Of a stretch of 64,000 nucleotides of DNA, positions 33,600 through 45,802 are shown in pieces. The notes under the pieces were generated by a model. That model made no database searches. It was not told where the DNA came from and saw only the letters and a program-made list of their open reading frames with translations. The stretch comes from Ceratopteris richardii. Taxonomy: Eukaryota > Streptophyta > Polypodiopsida > Polypodiales > Pteridaceae. The position numbers and the translations under genes are program-made. Location: contig CM035433.1 in the NCBI GenBank assembly GCA_020310875.1, positions 106,339,758 to 106,403,757 on the forward strand. Reading direction: 5' to 3'. Each line of letters starts with the position of its first letter. Position 1 is the first letter of the stretch.

Positions 33600-35622
33600 T
33601 TGGTGCATGTGTTAACATTATTGTTGCACCAATCCACATTCATCCACTTGCATTCATTGAAGGGAAGTTGGATGGAACCAACTATATGCTTTCAAAATTT
33701 TTGCAATTTTGGACTCCTATGAATTACTTGACACTGTCATGGGACCGACGAGACTAGATCCAAATCATGTACCAATTGAAGATCCAACAAATTCAAGAGT
33801 GATGATTCAATCAGATCTAGATCTTCTATGAGATTGGAAGAGGGAAAGTGCTGATGCATTATGTGCAATTGTCACTAGCGTAAGTGATTCCGTGCTTACT
33901 TTACTTCAAAACACTAATGAAGCACATGAGGCTTGGGGCATATTGGCTCATCAATATGAGACCAAGAAGAACACCAAGATACAAAATCTAGAAAACCAAT
34001 TGGAAAATGAAAAGCATTTTGATTTCAAAAAGGTTGAAGATTTTATCAAATGGATAAAACATCTACAAGATCAATTGGTTGTAGTTGGTTTTACTATAAC
34101 ACTAGAAGAGTTGGCTCGAAGATGTGTGTGTATTCTTCCAGCAAAGTATGATGGTAACAACCCTTAACACTCATGCAATTCTAACTCCCCTTACATTTGA
34201 AGAGTTATGTGCTATGCTCTTAAAAGAGGAGATGTAGTTGAAGAATCGACAAGGTACAAGCAATGCTTCATTCTCAACCAATGCAAAAGGAAATGGCTCT
34301 TTTGATGGATCAAAGAAGAATCCAAAAAAATAAAAATTTCACATGAAGTTGCTTATATTGTGAAAAGAAAGGCCATGTCATCAACATTGTAGAAGGAAGC
34401 AAGTTGATGAAGAAAATGGGAATGTGAAATCATCTTGGAAGAATAAAGAGTCGGCAAATAACACAGAGCTTGAACTATGAGTAGCTATTGAAGAGGTATG
34501 CCCATTCGCTCAAGCTTGTGTTGATGAACCATGGATTTTAGATAGTTTCTCACCATATGACTAGAAAAAAGGATTGGTATAGTTTCCTAGTGCCTCTATA
34601 GGAATCCATCAACATAGTGAAGGAACATGACTCCAAATGTCCAGTTGAAGGAACATGAACCATCTCTTTTATCACTTCTCAGCTAGGTGTTGAAAAGAAG
34701 CTAGCTGACATTCTCTACATACCTACACTTAATAGAAAGTTGTTATTAGTTTCTTCAAGAACAGATCATGGACTCAAAGTTCACTTCAATAAAAGATCAT
34801 GGATTCATCAGGTAATGTAGTAGGAAAAGGCATAATATGTGATAACTTGTATGAGTTAAGTGCCTTAACTACTATAGAAGATAAAGATGTAAGTAGGTTA
34901 TGGCATCTCATATTTACAATTTTGAAGGAGATGCAAAAAATAGGGATGGTTGATCATTTGCTTGGATTTTTAGAGTTGTGGGAATCTTAGGCAAAAGCAG
35001 TCAATACAACAATCTACATCCTCAATCGAAGCTACATGAAAGCACTGAAGGGGGTGACTCCTCAAGAAGCATAATCAGGTAAAAAGACTTCAGTTTTGCA
35101 TCTCACAAATTTTGGCTGTTTTTGTTATGCACATATGCTTGATTCAACAAGATCAAAGTTGGACTCAAAAAGCAAAAAGTGTGTCTCCTAGAATATAGTG
35201 AAGATTCTAAAGAATACAAGTTGTGGGATCCTAAGGCAAGCAAGATTTTCGTTAGCCAAGATGTGGTGTTTGATGAATGACCACATTTAGAAGAAGATAA
35301 AGGTAAATCTACTATCACATCAATCGAAGAATATCTCACCTTGTGCCTATCAAAATACAAGTTAAATTTGAGGAGGAGGAAACATTTGATAGTGAAATTT
35401 CCTTGATAAAAAGCCAACCAGTTGTAGCTACACAATGTAAGCCACTACGAAAGTGGGCACAACACCTCTTTGATTATCACAATCCACACTATCAAAATCA
35501 TCCTCGGATGGACTACATAGATCAAAGAGAATAAAGGATCAAAGAAGAGCCACTATCAAAATCATCCTCGGATGGACTACATAGATCAAAGAGAATAGAG
35601 GATCAAAGAAGAGCCTTAGAAC
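33600..35622 (+). mobile_element. Ty1/copia relic Copia-4, left part
   Basis: Decayed plus-strand copia. Gag region: open at 33892-34167 with AHEAWGILAHQYE and VEDFIKWIKHLQDQL. A zinc-knuckle remnant (CEKKGH) lies near 34360. Protease/integrase pieces such as LADILYIPTLNRKLLLVSS follow, then the integrase end (TTIYILNRSYMKALKGVTPQEA, SKKCVS). It breaks at 35622 where Copia-3 begins, and continues at 46096 with RT sequence. The 5-bp AGAAC duplication (35618-35622, 46096-46100) proves the interruption. No Copia-4 LTRs recognised. Confidence 0.82.
35487..35614. repeat. 64-base tandem duplication
   Basis: Two adjacent copies (35487-35550 and 35551-35614) differing at one base (ataaagg against atagagg). 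It lies in Copia-4, eight bases before Copia-3. Confidence 0.95.
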
Positions 35623-35912
35623 TGAAGTATTTCAATGGTGATGCACCACACAATGGACTCTCCTTCTCGAGAGCTCCATGATCATACCCTTGCGATAGAA
35701 AGAAAATCTCCAAATGCCACACACAATACTCCACATTGAGGCTACAAAATACAAAGAAAACACACAATACACAAAACACGAACAGAAATTTCTTAGATCA
35801 CACAAATGCAGTCAAACATATGATATGTGGTTGACCAGAGCACTATTAAAACATACATATACAAAAGTGTCTTACAGTCATTTGGCCTTTCACATGGACA
35901 CTAACGATAACA
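35623..35912 (-). repeat. 3' LTR of Copia-3
   Basis: Begins TGAAGTATTTC and ends GATAACA on the plus strand; preceded by AGAAC. It pairs with 45803-46095. Confidence 0.9.
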
Positions 35913-36099
35913 ATCTAAAGTCCAATATGGCCAAAGTGACTATGGGAGAAAAATACAAAATGATAAAGAATACCTGAGTGTAAGTATAAAAAATATACCT
36001 CCCACTTGATGGGCATGTTACACAGTATACAAGCAGGGCATGTTACACAATATGCAAGCAACTGTGTAAGATCATGAATCAAGTAACCCCCATCAAGTG
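35913..36099 (-). other. Copia-3 3' untranslated segment
   Basis: Between the 3' LTR and the RNase H remains. It contains two copies of GGGCATGTTACAC about 32 bases apart (near 36010 and 36042). Nothing else is seen. Confidence 0.5.
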
Positions 36100-37560
36100 A
36101 CAACATTGTTGAAAGCAATCGTGTAATAGAGCTTTAGTCAAAGCATCTGCAACATTATCTCAAGTATGAACCTTCTTAAGAATAATGTGCTCAGTGGCTT
36201 CACAATCTTTAATGAAATGATACGTCACCTCAATGTGCTTGGGCTTTGCATGATAGACCAGATTCTTAGCCAAAGCAATTGCACTCTGACTCTTACTAAA
36301 AAAACGAGGTACATATTAAGGTAGACCCATATCACAAGCAAGATGAGAAAGCCACAATGCTTCCTTACATGCCTCACTTTCTGCAACATACTCTTCTTCT
36401 ATGGTGAAAACAGTTGTACACTCTTGAATATGAGATCTCCAAGAGATAACACCTCCAGCAAAATGAAAAATGTACCCTAATGTAGACTTCCGATTATCTA
36501 CATAACCAACATAATCGGAATCTATGTAACCAATAATGGATGCTTTCCCTCTACCCAAGCATAGACGCTTGTCCTTAGTGCCACTTAGATATCTCAAAAT
36601 CATCTTGACCGCTTCCTAATGCTTCTTGCAAGGATTAGACATATCACTGCTCACAACTCTCACTAGAAATGCAGTGTCTCATCTCGTAGCTACCATAGCA
36701 TACATGAAACTACCAATAATAGAATGATAAGGAATTTAGGCCATAAATTCCTTTTACTCATCTGATTGGAGCAATCACCCTTGCTCAATTTCACATATGT
36801 GGGCAAAGGTCTAATCAATGCCTTTCCACCTGCATATTGAACATGTGTAGTACTTTGGACATGTACTCACTTTGAGACAAGCATATGCATCTTTTAATCC
36901 TATTACAAGTAATGCACATGCAAAGAATATGTTTGGCATCCCCCAAATCCTTCATATCAAATGTCTAACTCAACTTCTTTTTGAGAATTGATAAGTCATA
37001 AGAGGACTTCCCAACAATCGACATATGATTGACATAAAGTATCAAGCATGTCAAGCTACCATCAAAGCATTTCTTTGTGTAGAGACAATGACCCTCATTG
37101 CTTCAAGAATAACTTCGAGAGTTCATAAAAGCATCAAACTTTTGGTACATTTTCTAAGGGACTGTTTAAGTCCATATAAGCTCTTCTTCAGCTTATGAAC
37201 TAGAGTTTCTTTGCCAATAACTACATAACCCTCTAATTGTTCCATATAGATCTAATCTATAAGATCTTCATGCAAGAAAGTAGTTTTCACATCGATTTGT
37301 ACTAGTTCTAAGTCCTCCATTGCAATGAATCTAAGCAACATGTGCAAGGAAATCTTGACTACTGGAGAGAAGATTTCCTCAAAATCAACACTATGTTGTT
37401 GCTTAGAACCCTTTGCAACAAGTCAAGTTTGTACTTTGGAGAAGTACTATCTGATGTGAATTTCAGCTTATATACCCATTTACATGGTAAATCTTTCTAG
37501 CCCTTTGGAAAAGGTACTAAATCTCAAGTACCATCCTTGTAAATAGAATCCAACTCACTC
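36100..37560 (-). pseudogene. Copia-3 RT and RNase H remains
   Basis: The best piece is 95 codons at 36603-36316 (ILRYLSGTKDKRLCLGR, DSDYVGYVDNRKSTLGY, ISWRSHIQECTTVFTIEEEY), the copia RNase H, where the usual DADWAGD reads DSDYVGY and SKKQ is replaced. Further right, RT pieces are readable in alternating frames with stops between them (about 37500 DGTWDLVPFPKG-like remnants, 37200 YGLKQ-type remnant). Not functional. Confidence 0.75.
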
Positions 37561-37739
37561 TTCATGGAACACTCCCACTTGACTTGATCTTTTGTTTGCA
37601 TAGCCTATTTGTAGCAACAAGGCTCATCAATGTATGTTAGCATAACAAAATCCAAACTTGGAACATATCTATCAGGTGGATGTGAGACACGTGTAGGGCA
37701 TCTCAATGATTGTTGGAGAGGAACATTTGCAGACTAATC

Positions 37740-38900
37740 TCACTGGATATTTTCTTGACCATCCCTATGTGCAACATTTTTATGCACATGAAGTGGAGGA
37801 CTAGTATTCTCAAACACCACTCTTCTCACTTCAACCTCATTAATGGGATATTTATGCATCTTAGAATCATTGAAAATGACATCACTATTTGTTATCATCG
37901 ACCATGTTTCAAGATCCCATAAGCAATATCCAATTTGTCCTTCTTGACCATATCCAAGAAAAATGCATTTCTTTGACTTATGATCCAACTTTTGTTTAAG
38001 ATTCTTGGGTATATGAACATATGGTTCCCAGCCAAAAACTCAGAGATTATCATAATATGGTGGCTTCCGTGTCCATACCTCTTATGCCACTTTCATACCT
38101 TTGCCAGTACTAGGTGAAAGGTTAATCACGTGAGCTACAATCAATATTGGTTTTGCCCAAAAGCCTTGTGAAAGTTTTGCATGATGCAACATAGAAGCTA
38201 CTCTATCCTATATAGTTCTATTCATCCTTTCAACTATACCATTCTGTACTGGGGTATAAGGAGCTATAAAGTCTCTATGAATTCCTCTAGATTGACAAAA
38301 AATGTTGAATTCATGTGAGATATACTCACCCTCATTATCTGAATGTAAGCTTTGAGCTTAGTTTCTTTTTCAGTCTCAACTGAAGCAAGCCATTTTCTTA
38401 AGGTAGGGAATACCTCATCCTTCGATTTGATAGGATATACCCAGACTTTGCTAATAGCATCATCTATGAAAGTGACAAAATTAAGAAAACCACCTAATGA
38501 CCTTGTGGGCATAGGACCACACACATATGTATGAATGAGATCTAAAGGTAGAATTTAAGAGTCAATGTGTGTTTTATGCACATTCTTAGTTTGCTTTCCA
38601 AATTGACAATGCTCACAAAACAAAAATTTAGAGAAAGATAACACAGGTAAGTAGCCAGAACACGAAAGATTTTCCATTCCACTATGAGATATGTATCCCA
38701 AACAGCCATGCCAAATACAAGACATAGGTTGTTGAGTAAGAGTCAACAAGTGTTCTTTTTGTGATACAAATAAAGGATAAAGTGAGTCAAGTTTGCTTCC
38801 TTTTGCAATAACCATATTGCCATTTGATATGCAAAAGGATTGAGCATAGAAAACCACCTTGTAACCAAGGTCATTAAGTTGATCAAGTGAAGAAGATGGT
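37740..38900 (-). pseudogene. Copia-3 integrase remains
   Basis: 38857-38555 holds the zinc domain (WHGCLGYISHSGM ... CEHCQFGKQ). 38524-38264 holds the core start (MCGPMPTRSLGGF, FVTFIDDAISKVWVYP). 37988-37740 holds the post-core segment (HKSKKCIFLGYGQEGQIGYCLWD). The QNG/Glu region lies in damaged sequence near 38230. Several frameshifts. Confidence 0.8.
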
Positions 38901-39562
38901 GTAGGTAGTTGTTTAACATGCCCATCAACATTCTATCCTTTACCTTTAGCATTCTTTAATGCATAGTAGTTTTTCTTCATGTGTCCTTTCTTGTGACAAT
39001 AATGGCATTTGATATCCTTCTTTCTTGATTTACTTCTACTCTTATTCCGTTGACCATTCTTTTCTTTGTTCTTGCTCTAGCCACATTGTTGATTCTTTCC
39101 TTGGTAAGAATCACGAACATTATATGCATCTCCACTTTGAGTTCCAACCATATATTTTCTACGAATCTCCTCACTCAAGAGTGCTCCACATATGTCATCA
39201 TAGACCAGTTTGCCTCCAAGTGCACTATTGCTAATAGCTGTGCAGAATGTATCCCATGATGATGGCAAGGTGCATAACGACAAGACTGCTTTCATTTCAT
39301 TATCCATCTTCATTTTCTAAGCCTGTAACTGAGAGAATATAGCATCAAAGTCATTTAGATGAGAAGCAACACTATCTGTGTCCTTCATGCAAAGGTCATA
39401 TAATTTTCTCATCAGATACACCTTATTTGATGTTGTTTCTTTTTCATATGTGTTGCATAACTTCTTCCAAAGCTACTCTACTGTTTCACAATCCAATATT
39501 ATAAAGTAAACATTATCTGCAAGGTGCAATTGAATGGTAGACCTAGCCATTTCATCCAACTC

Positions 39563-39792
39563 TGTTGGAGTTAGACATCTGCGGAAGCACACGAACAGCA
39601 CAAGGAAGAAGAAGAAGCTTGGAGCACAACACACAATATTGAATGTATTACTAAAGAACGTACAAAGATAAATAGCCCATTAAGGCAATAGGTGTATATA
39701 CAAGCCGAGGGAAAAAAACCTCCTAAAGAGGGAAAAAAGTGCCCCGGTGCTCCTAGTGTGTTCACACACATCACTACCTAAATATATCAACA
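39563..39792 (-). repeat. 3' LTR of Copia-2
   Basis: Plus-strand ends TGTTGGAG and ATCAACA. On the sense strand a purine tract (CCCAGGGGGGATT) precedes it at 39793-39805. Confidence 0.95.
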
Positions 39793-39866
39793 AATCCCCC
39801 CTGGGAGTGATGCGGTGAACAAGGAGGTGGCACTCATGTATAAGCAAGTGCCAAGCGATGTGGAAA

Positions 39867-41363
39867 TCACTCCACAAAAGGAAGTAAGCCCAAAGCTTTG
39901 CGAAAAGCTTCAAATTTGTCCCTAGGTAGAGCCTTCGTGAAAAGGTCTGCTATGTTCTCCTGCGTGGGCACATATGCCAAGCTGATCTCCCCAGTAGAGA
40001 ACCTCTCCCTGACATAGTGATAATGCACCTCAATGTGCTTAGTGCGAGCATGGAACACAAGGTTCCTCGCAACTGCCAATGCGCTCTGACTGTCAGTGAA
40101 GATGGTGGTGGCAGAAGACTGGCCAACTCCCAAATTAGCCATAAGGCGTCTGAGCCACACACACTCAACAGTCACTGTGAAAGCTTCCCTATACTCAGCC
40201 TCACAACTGGAAGTGGCCACAGTAGGCTGCTTCTTGCTCAACCAAGATATACATGAGCTACCAAGCATGAAGCAAAAACCACTGGTGGACACACGAGTGT
40301 CATAGCAACCAGCCCAATTTGAGTCAGAAAAAGCATGCAAATTTGGCGGTAGTGATCCCCCCTTGGGATAAAACAACCCAAGTAGCCGAGTACCACTCAA
40401 GTAGCGAAAGATGCACTTAACCGCCTTCCAATGCGTGACTCCTGGGCAATGCATAAACCTGATCATCTGTGAGACAGCAAACTGAATATCTGGCTGAGTA
40501 ATGCATAAATAAATCAAGCATCCAACAGCCTGTTGATAGAGAATAGCATCAAATGCATCTCCAACATCATGAAGACTCAATCGTAAACCTGTCTCCATAG
40601 GAGTAGCAATAGGCTTACAGTCTTCAAGGCCAAAACGCTGCAATAATGTGTCAATATATTTCGTTTGACACAAAGTCATCCCACCATCAACTTGCATAAA
40701 CTGAATGCCCAAATAGTGATGCAAATGCCCCAAATTAGACATCTCAAATGAGGCATGCAAATCAGCCTTAAACTCAGCAATATGCTTCTCAATAGGACCA
40801 GTGAGCAGCATGTCATCAACATAGACAACAATGATCAGAAGCACATCATTAGCACGCTTAACATATAAGGTGCTTTCAGTTGGACTGTTCTCAAAACCAT
40901 GTGCAATCAGTTAGGCATGTATCTTCTCATACCAAGCACGTGGTGCTTGCTTTAAACCATATAATCCCTTCTTTAACCTGCACACCTGGTTTTCATGCCC
41001 TTTCTACACAAAGCCACGGGGCTGAAAAACATACACTTCTTCATGCAAGTCACCATTCAAAAATGTTGTTTTAATTTCCAACTGATGTACATTCCAACCA
41101 TGATGGGCTGCAAGTGCACAAATCCTCCAAACAGTACTCATACGACATGTAGGTGCAAAGGTCTCATCAAAATCAATGCCTCTTTCATGCACATAACCCT
41201 TTGCAACAAGCCTAGCCTTATACTTGTCAACTGTACCATCAGGTTTACGCTTCAGCTTGTATACCCACTTAGTGCCAATGGCCTTCTTGCCAGGAGGCAA
41301 GTCACATAAAGACCATGTACCATTCTTGATTATAGCATCATATTCAGATTGCATAGCAGCCAT
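39867..41363 (-). pseudogene. Copia-2 RT and RNase H, three stops
   Basis: 41363-41004 holds the RT start (GTKWVYKLKRKPDGTVDKY, VHQLEIKTTFLNGDLHEEVY). After a TAG and a TAA between 41004 and 40844, 40844-39867 is open for 325 codons with YVDDMLLTG, LGIQFMQVDGG, and RNase H DSNWAGCYDTRVSTSG, SCISWLSKKQPTVATSS, DSQSALAVARN and RTKHIEVHYHYVRE. Frame is preserved, so only point stops break it. Confidence 0.92.
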
Positions 41364-41369
41364 CCAATT

Positions 41370-43079
41370 TTATGAATTTTGTGCTTCATCAAAAGAAACA
41401 GGCTCATTCTCATCACAGAGACTAGACGCAGCCATAGCATAGCAATCTGATGCAAAGGAGGCACTATGAGAACTTGAACGAGTATGATATGACAGAGATG
41501 CATCTAATTTGCTGTCACGCAAAGTCTGCACCAGCCATTTTGGCATAGTTTTTGCCTGCTCAATATCAGCTCTCTCATCAACTAGTGCATCATGTAAATC
41601 TGCATCAGAAATGGAATGATCCGCATCATCACATGAAACCTGCAAAGGTTGAGAAGTTGCCTCATTAGGAACAACACTAGACTGTCCACCTATAAAAAGA
41701 GGCATCAAAGTGTCATACATGTCTTTGGAGCTAACAGATGTCTCCTTAGTACATGAAAGCAATGGCTGAATAACATCTTCCACAAAGACAACATCACGGC
41801 TAACCAGAATGTGTTTAGTCTGTGGATGATATAGATGATAGCCTTTACTTTCAGAACTATACCCAACAAAAATACATTTTACTGCCTTATCATCCAATTT
41901 TCTGCGATGTTGTTCAGGCACTAATGCGTATGCCAAACAACCAAAAACACGCAGATGAGCAACAGATGGCTTGCAGTCATGCCAAGCCTCATATGGAGTG
42001 ATAGACTGCAGTGCTTTAGTGGGACACCTATTCAGTACATATGTTGCACACATGAAAGCCTCAAGCCAGAAACTATTAGGTAAAGCCTGACTCTTGACCA
42101 TACACCTCGCCATCTCCACGAGAGACATGTTCTTCCGTTCAGCAACTCCATTCTGTTGAGGTGTATACGGCACTGTACATTGGTGTTTTATCCCACGTTC
42201 AGCCAGAAACGCATTAAAATCAGAAGACATATATTCCCTCCCTCGATCAGAATGGAGGGTGCCCATTTTACATGCTGAAAAATTTTCAGCCAGAACCAAA
42301 AATTGTTTGAAGCACATGAACACTTCGGACTTTGCCTTCAATGGATATACCCATGCATGCCTGGAAAAATCATCAATGAAAGTCACGAGGTAAAGATAAT
42401 TTCCAAAAGAAGGTGTCTGCATAGGACCACAGACATCACTATGTACAAGCTGCAACTTCTGAGTAGCCCGAACTGAATCATCTTTTGGAAAGGATGAACG
42501 CTGCATTTTGCCCAAAATACAGCCTTCACAAACATGTTTTCCAGGTGCCTCAAGTTTGGGCAACGAGGACACCATTTCAGATTTCTGCAGGCGTAACAAA
42601 CCAGCAAAATTCAGATGACCAAAGCGTGCATACCAAAGCTTTGAATCTGACATAGCCTGCGAATCATTTACTGCACATGCCAAATCATTTTCAGATCTTT
42701 CATAGTCTATGAGCTTATATAGCCCATGACATAAAATGCCAGAAGCAATAATCACATCGCCATTTGACAGATCATGAACTGTACACCTGTCATCAACAAA
42801 TTTCACAACCAAGCCAATCTTGGCTAATGTAGAAACTGATAACAGGTTCTTTTTGATCCCTGGCACAAATAAAGCATCTGACAAAGTGAAAGAACTACCA
42901 TCAGCAGTAGTCAAAATGATCTTACCAACTCCCATAACAGGATAAGAGGAGTTGTTGGCGCATGTAACAGTATTCCCTATAGGGGCAGGCTCGAGTGAAG
43001 AGAAGAAACTGTGTTGTGAGGTAATATGTTTGGTTGCCCCACTGTCAAAATACCAAACATCTGAGTCTACTGCAGACAT
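41370..43079 (-). pseudogene. Copia-2 protease and integrase
   Basis: 569 open codons. Protease YFDSGATKHIT. In the integrase zinc domain the usual LWHARFGH reads LWYARFGH, so the first zinc His is Tyr, followed by CEGCILGK. The DDE core is kept: VHSDVCGP, HSDRGREY, NGVAERKN. The region between integrase and RT is Ser/Asp-rich. The frame ends in TAA at 41370 before the RT (QNS-stop-NWMAAM). Confidence 0.93.
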
Positions 43080-44120
43080 GCACTGCTCACGAGAAGATGG
43101 GTCAAAACTACAAACAGTAGTAAACGCCCATTCTTCTTCCTACACAAGATTTGCAGACTTTGTTTTTGGTGTAGAGGCCTCTGCAACAACCATTCCAGCC
43201 TCTTTCTTCTTTGCCTCTTTAGCAGCCAGTTTTGGACAGTTCTTTATGATATGATCATTGCCTTTAGAGTACTTACAAAACAATTTCTGCTTTTCTGATT
43301 TCTTCTCATCTTTATCTTCCGTCTTCGAATATGCAGAATTAGCAGATTTCTACTTACTAGTTGAAGAGCTCCATTTTCCTTTGCCCTTCTGACTAGCCAG
43401 GAAAGCTTGATCTGCAACTCACATAATGGACCTGTTCTGCCTGGATTGATCTTCTTGCAACAGAACAGAGACTAACTCCTCAAATGATAAGGCATTTGGA
43501 TTGCCTTTCATCATCAACCGAAGAGTAAAAGCAAAACTCTGATATGAATCAGGAAGACCATTCAGAACGGTCTGCATAAGTGAGCTATCTGGTATAACCT
43601 CATCAGCAGAAATCAACTGTTCCTTCCAAGTCTTTGATCTTCGTTAGGAAACTGTCCATAGAATCACCTTCATTCATGTGCTCGCTCTCCAACTGTTTTC
43701 GGAGGTAAGCAACACGAGCCTCATTCCTAGCTTGGTACAGTGTGGTAAGTGTATCCCAAGCATCCTTAGCTGTTCTGCAAGAGCGAATATGAGGAATAAT
43801 GGCACGTTTGACAGACAAAGCTATCAATGCATATGCCTGGGCATCTCTGCCATCCCAGGAATCTGCTCTACAGTAGGTGCAGCAGAAACAGCCGCACGAA
43901 CAGGAATCTACGGAATATCATCTTCGACACCATCTTCATCAGCTCCAGCACCTGTATTTGCAGTACTTGTAGTCTGAGGTGTAACAAGACGTTCCACAAT
44001 GTTCCACAATCCTTTTGCAACCAATACATGTCGCATCATATAAGCCCACAATGGGTAGTCGGTACCATCCAACTTATCCTCAATAGCGAACATACGGAAT
44101 ACATCACTAATTTCAGCCAT
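43080..44120 (-). pseudogene. Copia-2 Gag (broken)
   Basis: Starts at ATG 44120 (MAEISDVFRMFAIEDKLDGTDY). Breaks: TAG at 43908-43910 (CAG expected), a one-base loss near 43860, a one-base gain near 43625, a TGA at 43419-43421, and TAG stops near 43350 and 43140. The zinc knuckle near 43275 reads CKYSKGNDHIIKNC, so its second Cys is Ser. Confidence 0.88.
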
Positions 44121-44471
44121 GGCCGGTGACTAAAATACCTCGATGCAGAAAATTGACTGTATCTCAAAAAGTTGAACAAAACTGCCCAGATGAGTTCTGC
44201 TAGACCTATAGCAGACTTCGAGACGCTTAAACTGGCGAACAAAAACTGCTATATACCTTTGGCACAAAAGGATGAAATAGCCTGCACAAGCACTGCGATA
44301 GTGCGTTCGGAGGCCGAAACGAGCTCAGATCGCGATTTTGGCACCACAAAGCGAAGCAGTTTTGATCTCGGAAACACCTTGAGTATGCTCACCAAAATTC
44401 GTGCGATTCTGAGACTGCAAACGGAGGAGTGTCGATGGCGCCCTAGATGAAGCGACGACCTGCTTTGAAAT
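44121..44471 (-). other. Copia-2 leader and altered primer site
   Basis: About 350 bases of leader. Next to the LTR the sense strand reads ATTTCAAAGCAGG, where Copia-1 has TGGTATCAGAGCAGG, so the initiator-Met primer site is mutated and shortened. A related leader fragment is at 3563-3780. Confidence 0.8.
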
Positions 44472-44701
44472 TGTTGGAGTTAGACGTCTGCGGAAGCACG
44501 CGAACAACACAAGGAAGAAGAAGAAGCTTGGAGCATAACACACAATACTGAATGTATTACTAGAGAATGTACAAAGATAAATAGCCCATTAGGGCAATAG
44601 GCGCATATACAAGCCGAGGGAAAAAAACCTCCTAAAGAGGGAAAAAAGTGCCCCGGTGGTCCTAGTGTGTTCACACACATCACTACCTAAATATATCAAC
44701 A
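44472..44701 (-). repeat. 5' LTR of Copia-2
   Basis: 230 bases with plus-strand ends TGTTGGAG and ATCAACA, followed by the target duplication AACTC. Confidence 0.95.
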
Positions 44702-44925
44702 AACTCATCCCAATCATCTTCATCCATGTTAGCTTCTTTGATATTCCATTTATTGGCTTCCATTGCCTCCTCTGAATCAGCATATCTTTAATCGGATTCT
44801 TCTAGAGATCAAAGTTTGTTCCATAAAATTTTTGGATCTCAAAATGGTCTTTGCCCTGCAAGTTGTAGCTTCTCCTTGGAATACTGATACTAGATCCTGA
44901 TCCACCATTTGTGCTAGATGCCATG

Positions 44926-45789
44926 ATGATAAAGAACTAACTATAATGATAATGGAGCTAGAATAGTCCAAAAACCACTAAGGCTAAAAAAAGGATGACC
45001 GAGACGTAAAAGGCTTTATGCAAAAAAAACATAACTGCTATATCAATGACCACATGGACATACATAAGCGGTATCCACAAAAGCATACATAGTTTGTATG
45101 TGCTCAATATATGTAGTAAAATAGCACTGGAAGGTTGAATTCACAGTCCAAACACTAGCGAAAAACACCTACAAGTGTTTGACAACTATGTTCTTTAGGC
45201 TCAAAAACTTGCATAAATTTGTGGTAGCTGCTCCCACCAAAGCTGAAAACGTTTCAAGAAACATATAGATTTACTAGCGTGGCTAAATAAACAGACCCAA
45301 ATATGAATATTTGTTGTTTAAGAAGTACAAAAGAGCACTCTTTGTGATGTTCTTGAACTTGTGTAATGAGAACTATGCGTGAAAACTCCAAAATGACTCC
45401 GAAAATCACCCCAAAAGATGTTTCAAAACAAGCTTTGAAAGCAAAGAATGAAGCTTTGGAAGCCCAAAACATGTTCAAGGTAATGTGAACCTTAGTCTTT
45501 CCCCTTTCTCAAGCACCATAAGAGTGTAGGTGGCAAGAGATTGTTAGTTAAGCAAGCTATGGTGGGGAAAAAACTAGGATGGGTGACCTCCTAGGAAGTA
45601 TTGGGAACCTTTGTATTCCTTGATCATTGAGGTCCTCCCTCATGCGCAACCAATGGTGACTTCAGTGACTCGGATTACAAGATATGCCAAGGTCTATGCC
45701 TTGGCCACCACATTAGTCGTAAGCCTTGGGTGGGTGGGCAGGTGCTCACTTCGCTCACACAAAAAACAACAATTCTTTTGCTTCAGAAT
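44926..45789 (-). other. Copia-3 leader, with a 5S-like insert
   Basis: 860 bases between the Copia-3 gag ATG and its primer site, much longer than the leaders of the other copias here (26 to about 350 bases). The half next to the primer site (about 45480-45780) contains the 5S-rRNA-like segment in opposite orientation. The other half shows no recognisable content. Confidence 0.6.
45531..45608 (+). ncRNA. 5S rRNA-derived segment (Cassandra-like), not a functional 5S gene
   Basis: The plus strand carries the 3' two thirds of plant 5S rRNA. AGTTAAGC (A box region) is at 45546-45553, and ACTAGGATGGGTGACC continues into CTCCTAGGAAGT at 45573-45599, with one mismatch in 27 to the 5S C-box region as I know it. 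The 5' third is not recognisable and no T-run terminator follows. Promoter-bearing 5S pieces like this are the hallmark of Cassandra TRIM elements, whose LTRs carry 5S. A simple 5S pseudogene or 5S-derived SINE is the alternative. Confidence 0.7.
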
Positions 45790-45801
45790 GCTATGATACC
45801 A
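45790..45801 (-). other. primer binding site of Copia-3
   Basis: The sense strand reads TGGTATCATAGC, one base different from the initiator-Met site, one base from the LTR. Confidence 0.85.
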
Positions 45802-45802
45802 G

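Larger units (their letters stand above)
39563..44701 (-). mobile_element. Ty1/copia element Copia-2, full length
   Basis: A 5139-base element with two 230-base LTRs and perfect 5-bp target duplications AACTC (39558-39562 and 44702-44706). It is inserted in the Copia-3 gag. The LTRs differ at about 11 sites (about 95% identity). Internal order on the minus strand: leader, gag, protease, integrase, RT, RNase H, polypurine tract. It is related to Copia-1 (same motifs) but clearly a different family. Confidence 0.97.
38930..44925 (-). pseudogene. Copia-3 Gag, split by the Copia-2 insertion
   Basis: Starts at ATG 44925 (MASSTNGGSGSSISIP, then HFEIQKFYGTNFDLWK read through damage) and runs to 44702. 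It is interrupted by Copia-2 and resumes at 39562 (ELDEMARSTIQLHLADNV), continuing to about 38930 with DSVASHLNDFDAIFSQL and LPSSWDTFCTAISNS. The zinc knuckle near 38990 reads CHYCHKKGHMKKNY, so the last Cys is replaced by Tyr. The target duplication AACTC flanks the interruption. Confidence 0.85.

Noticed and set aside
45531..45608. Functional 5S rRNA gene
   Set aside because: The 5' third is missing or unrecognisable, the middle is altered and no T-run terminator follows.
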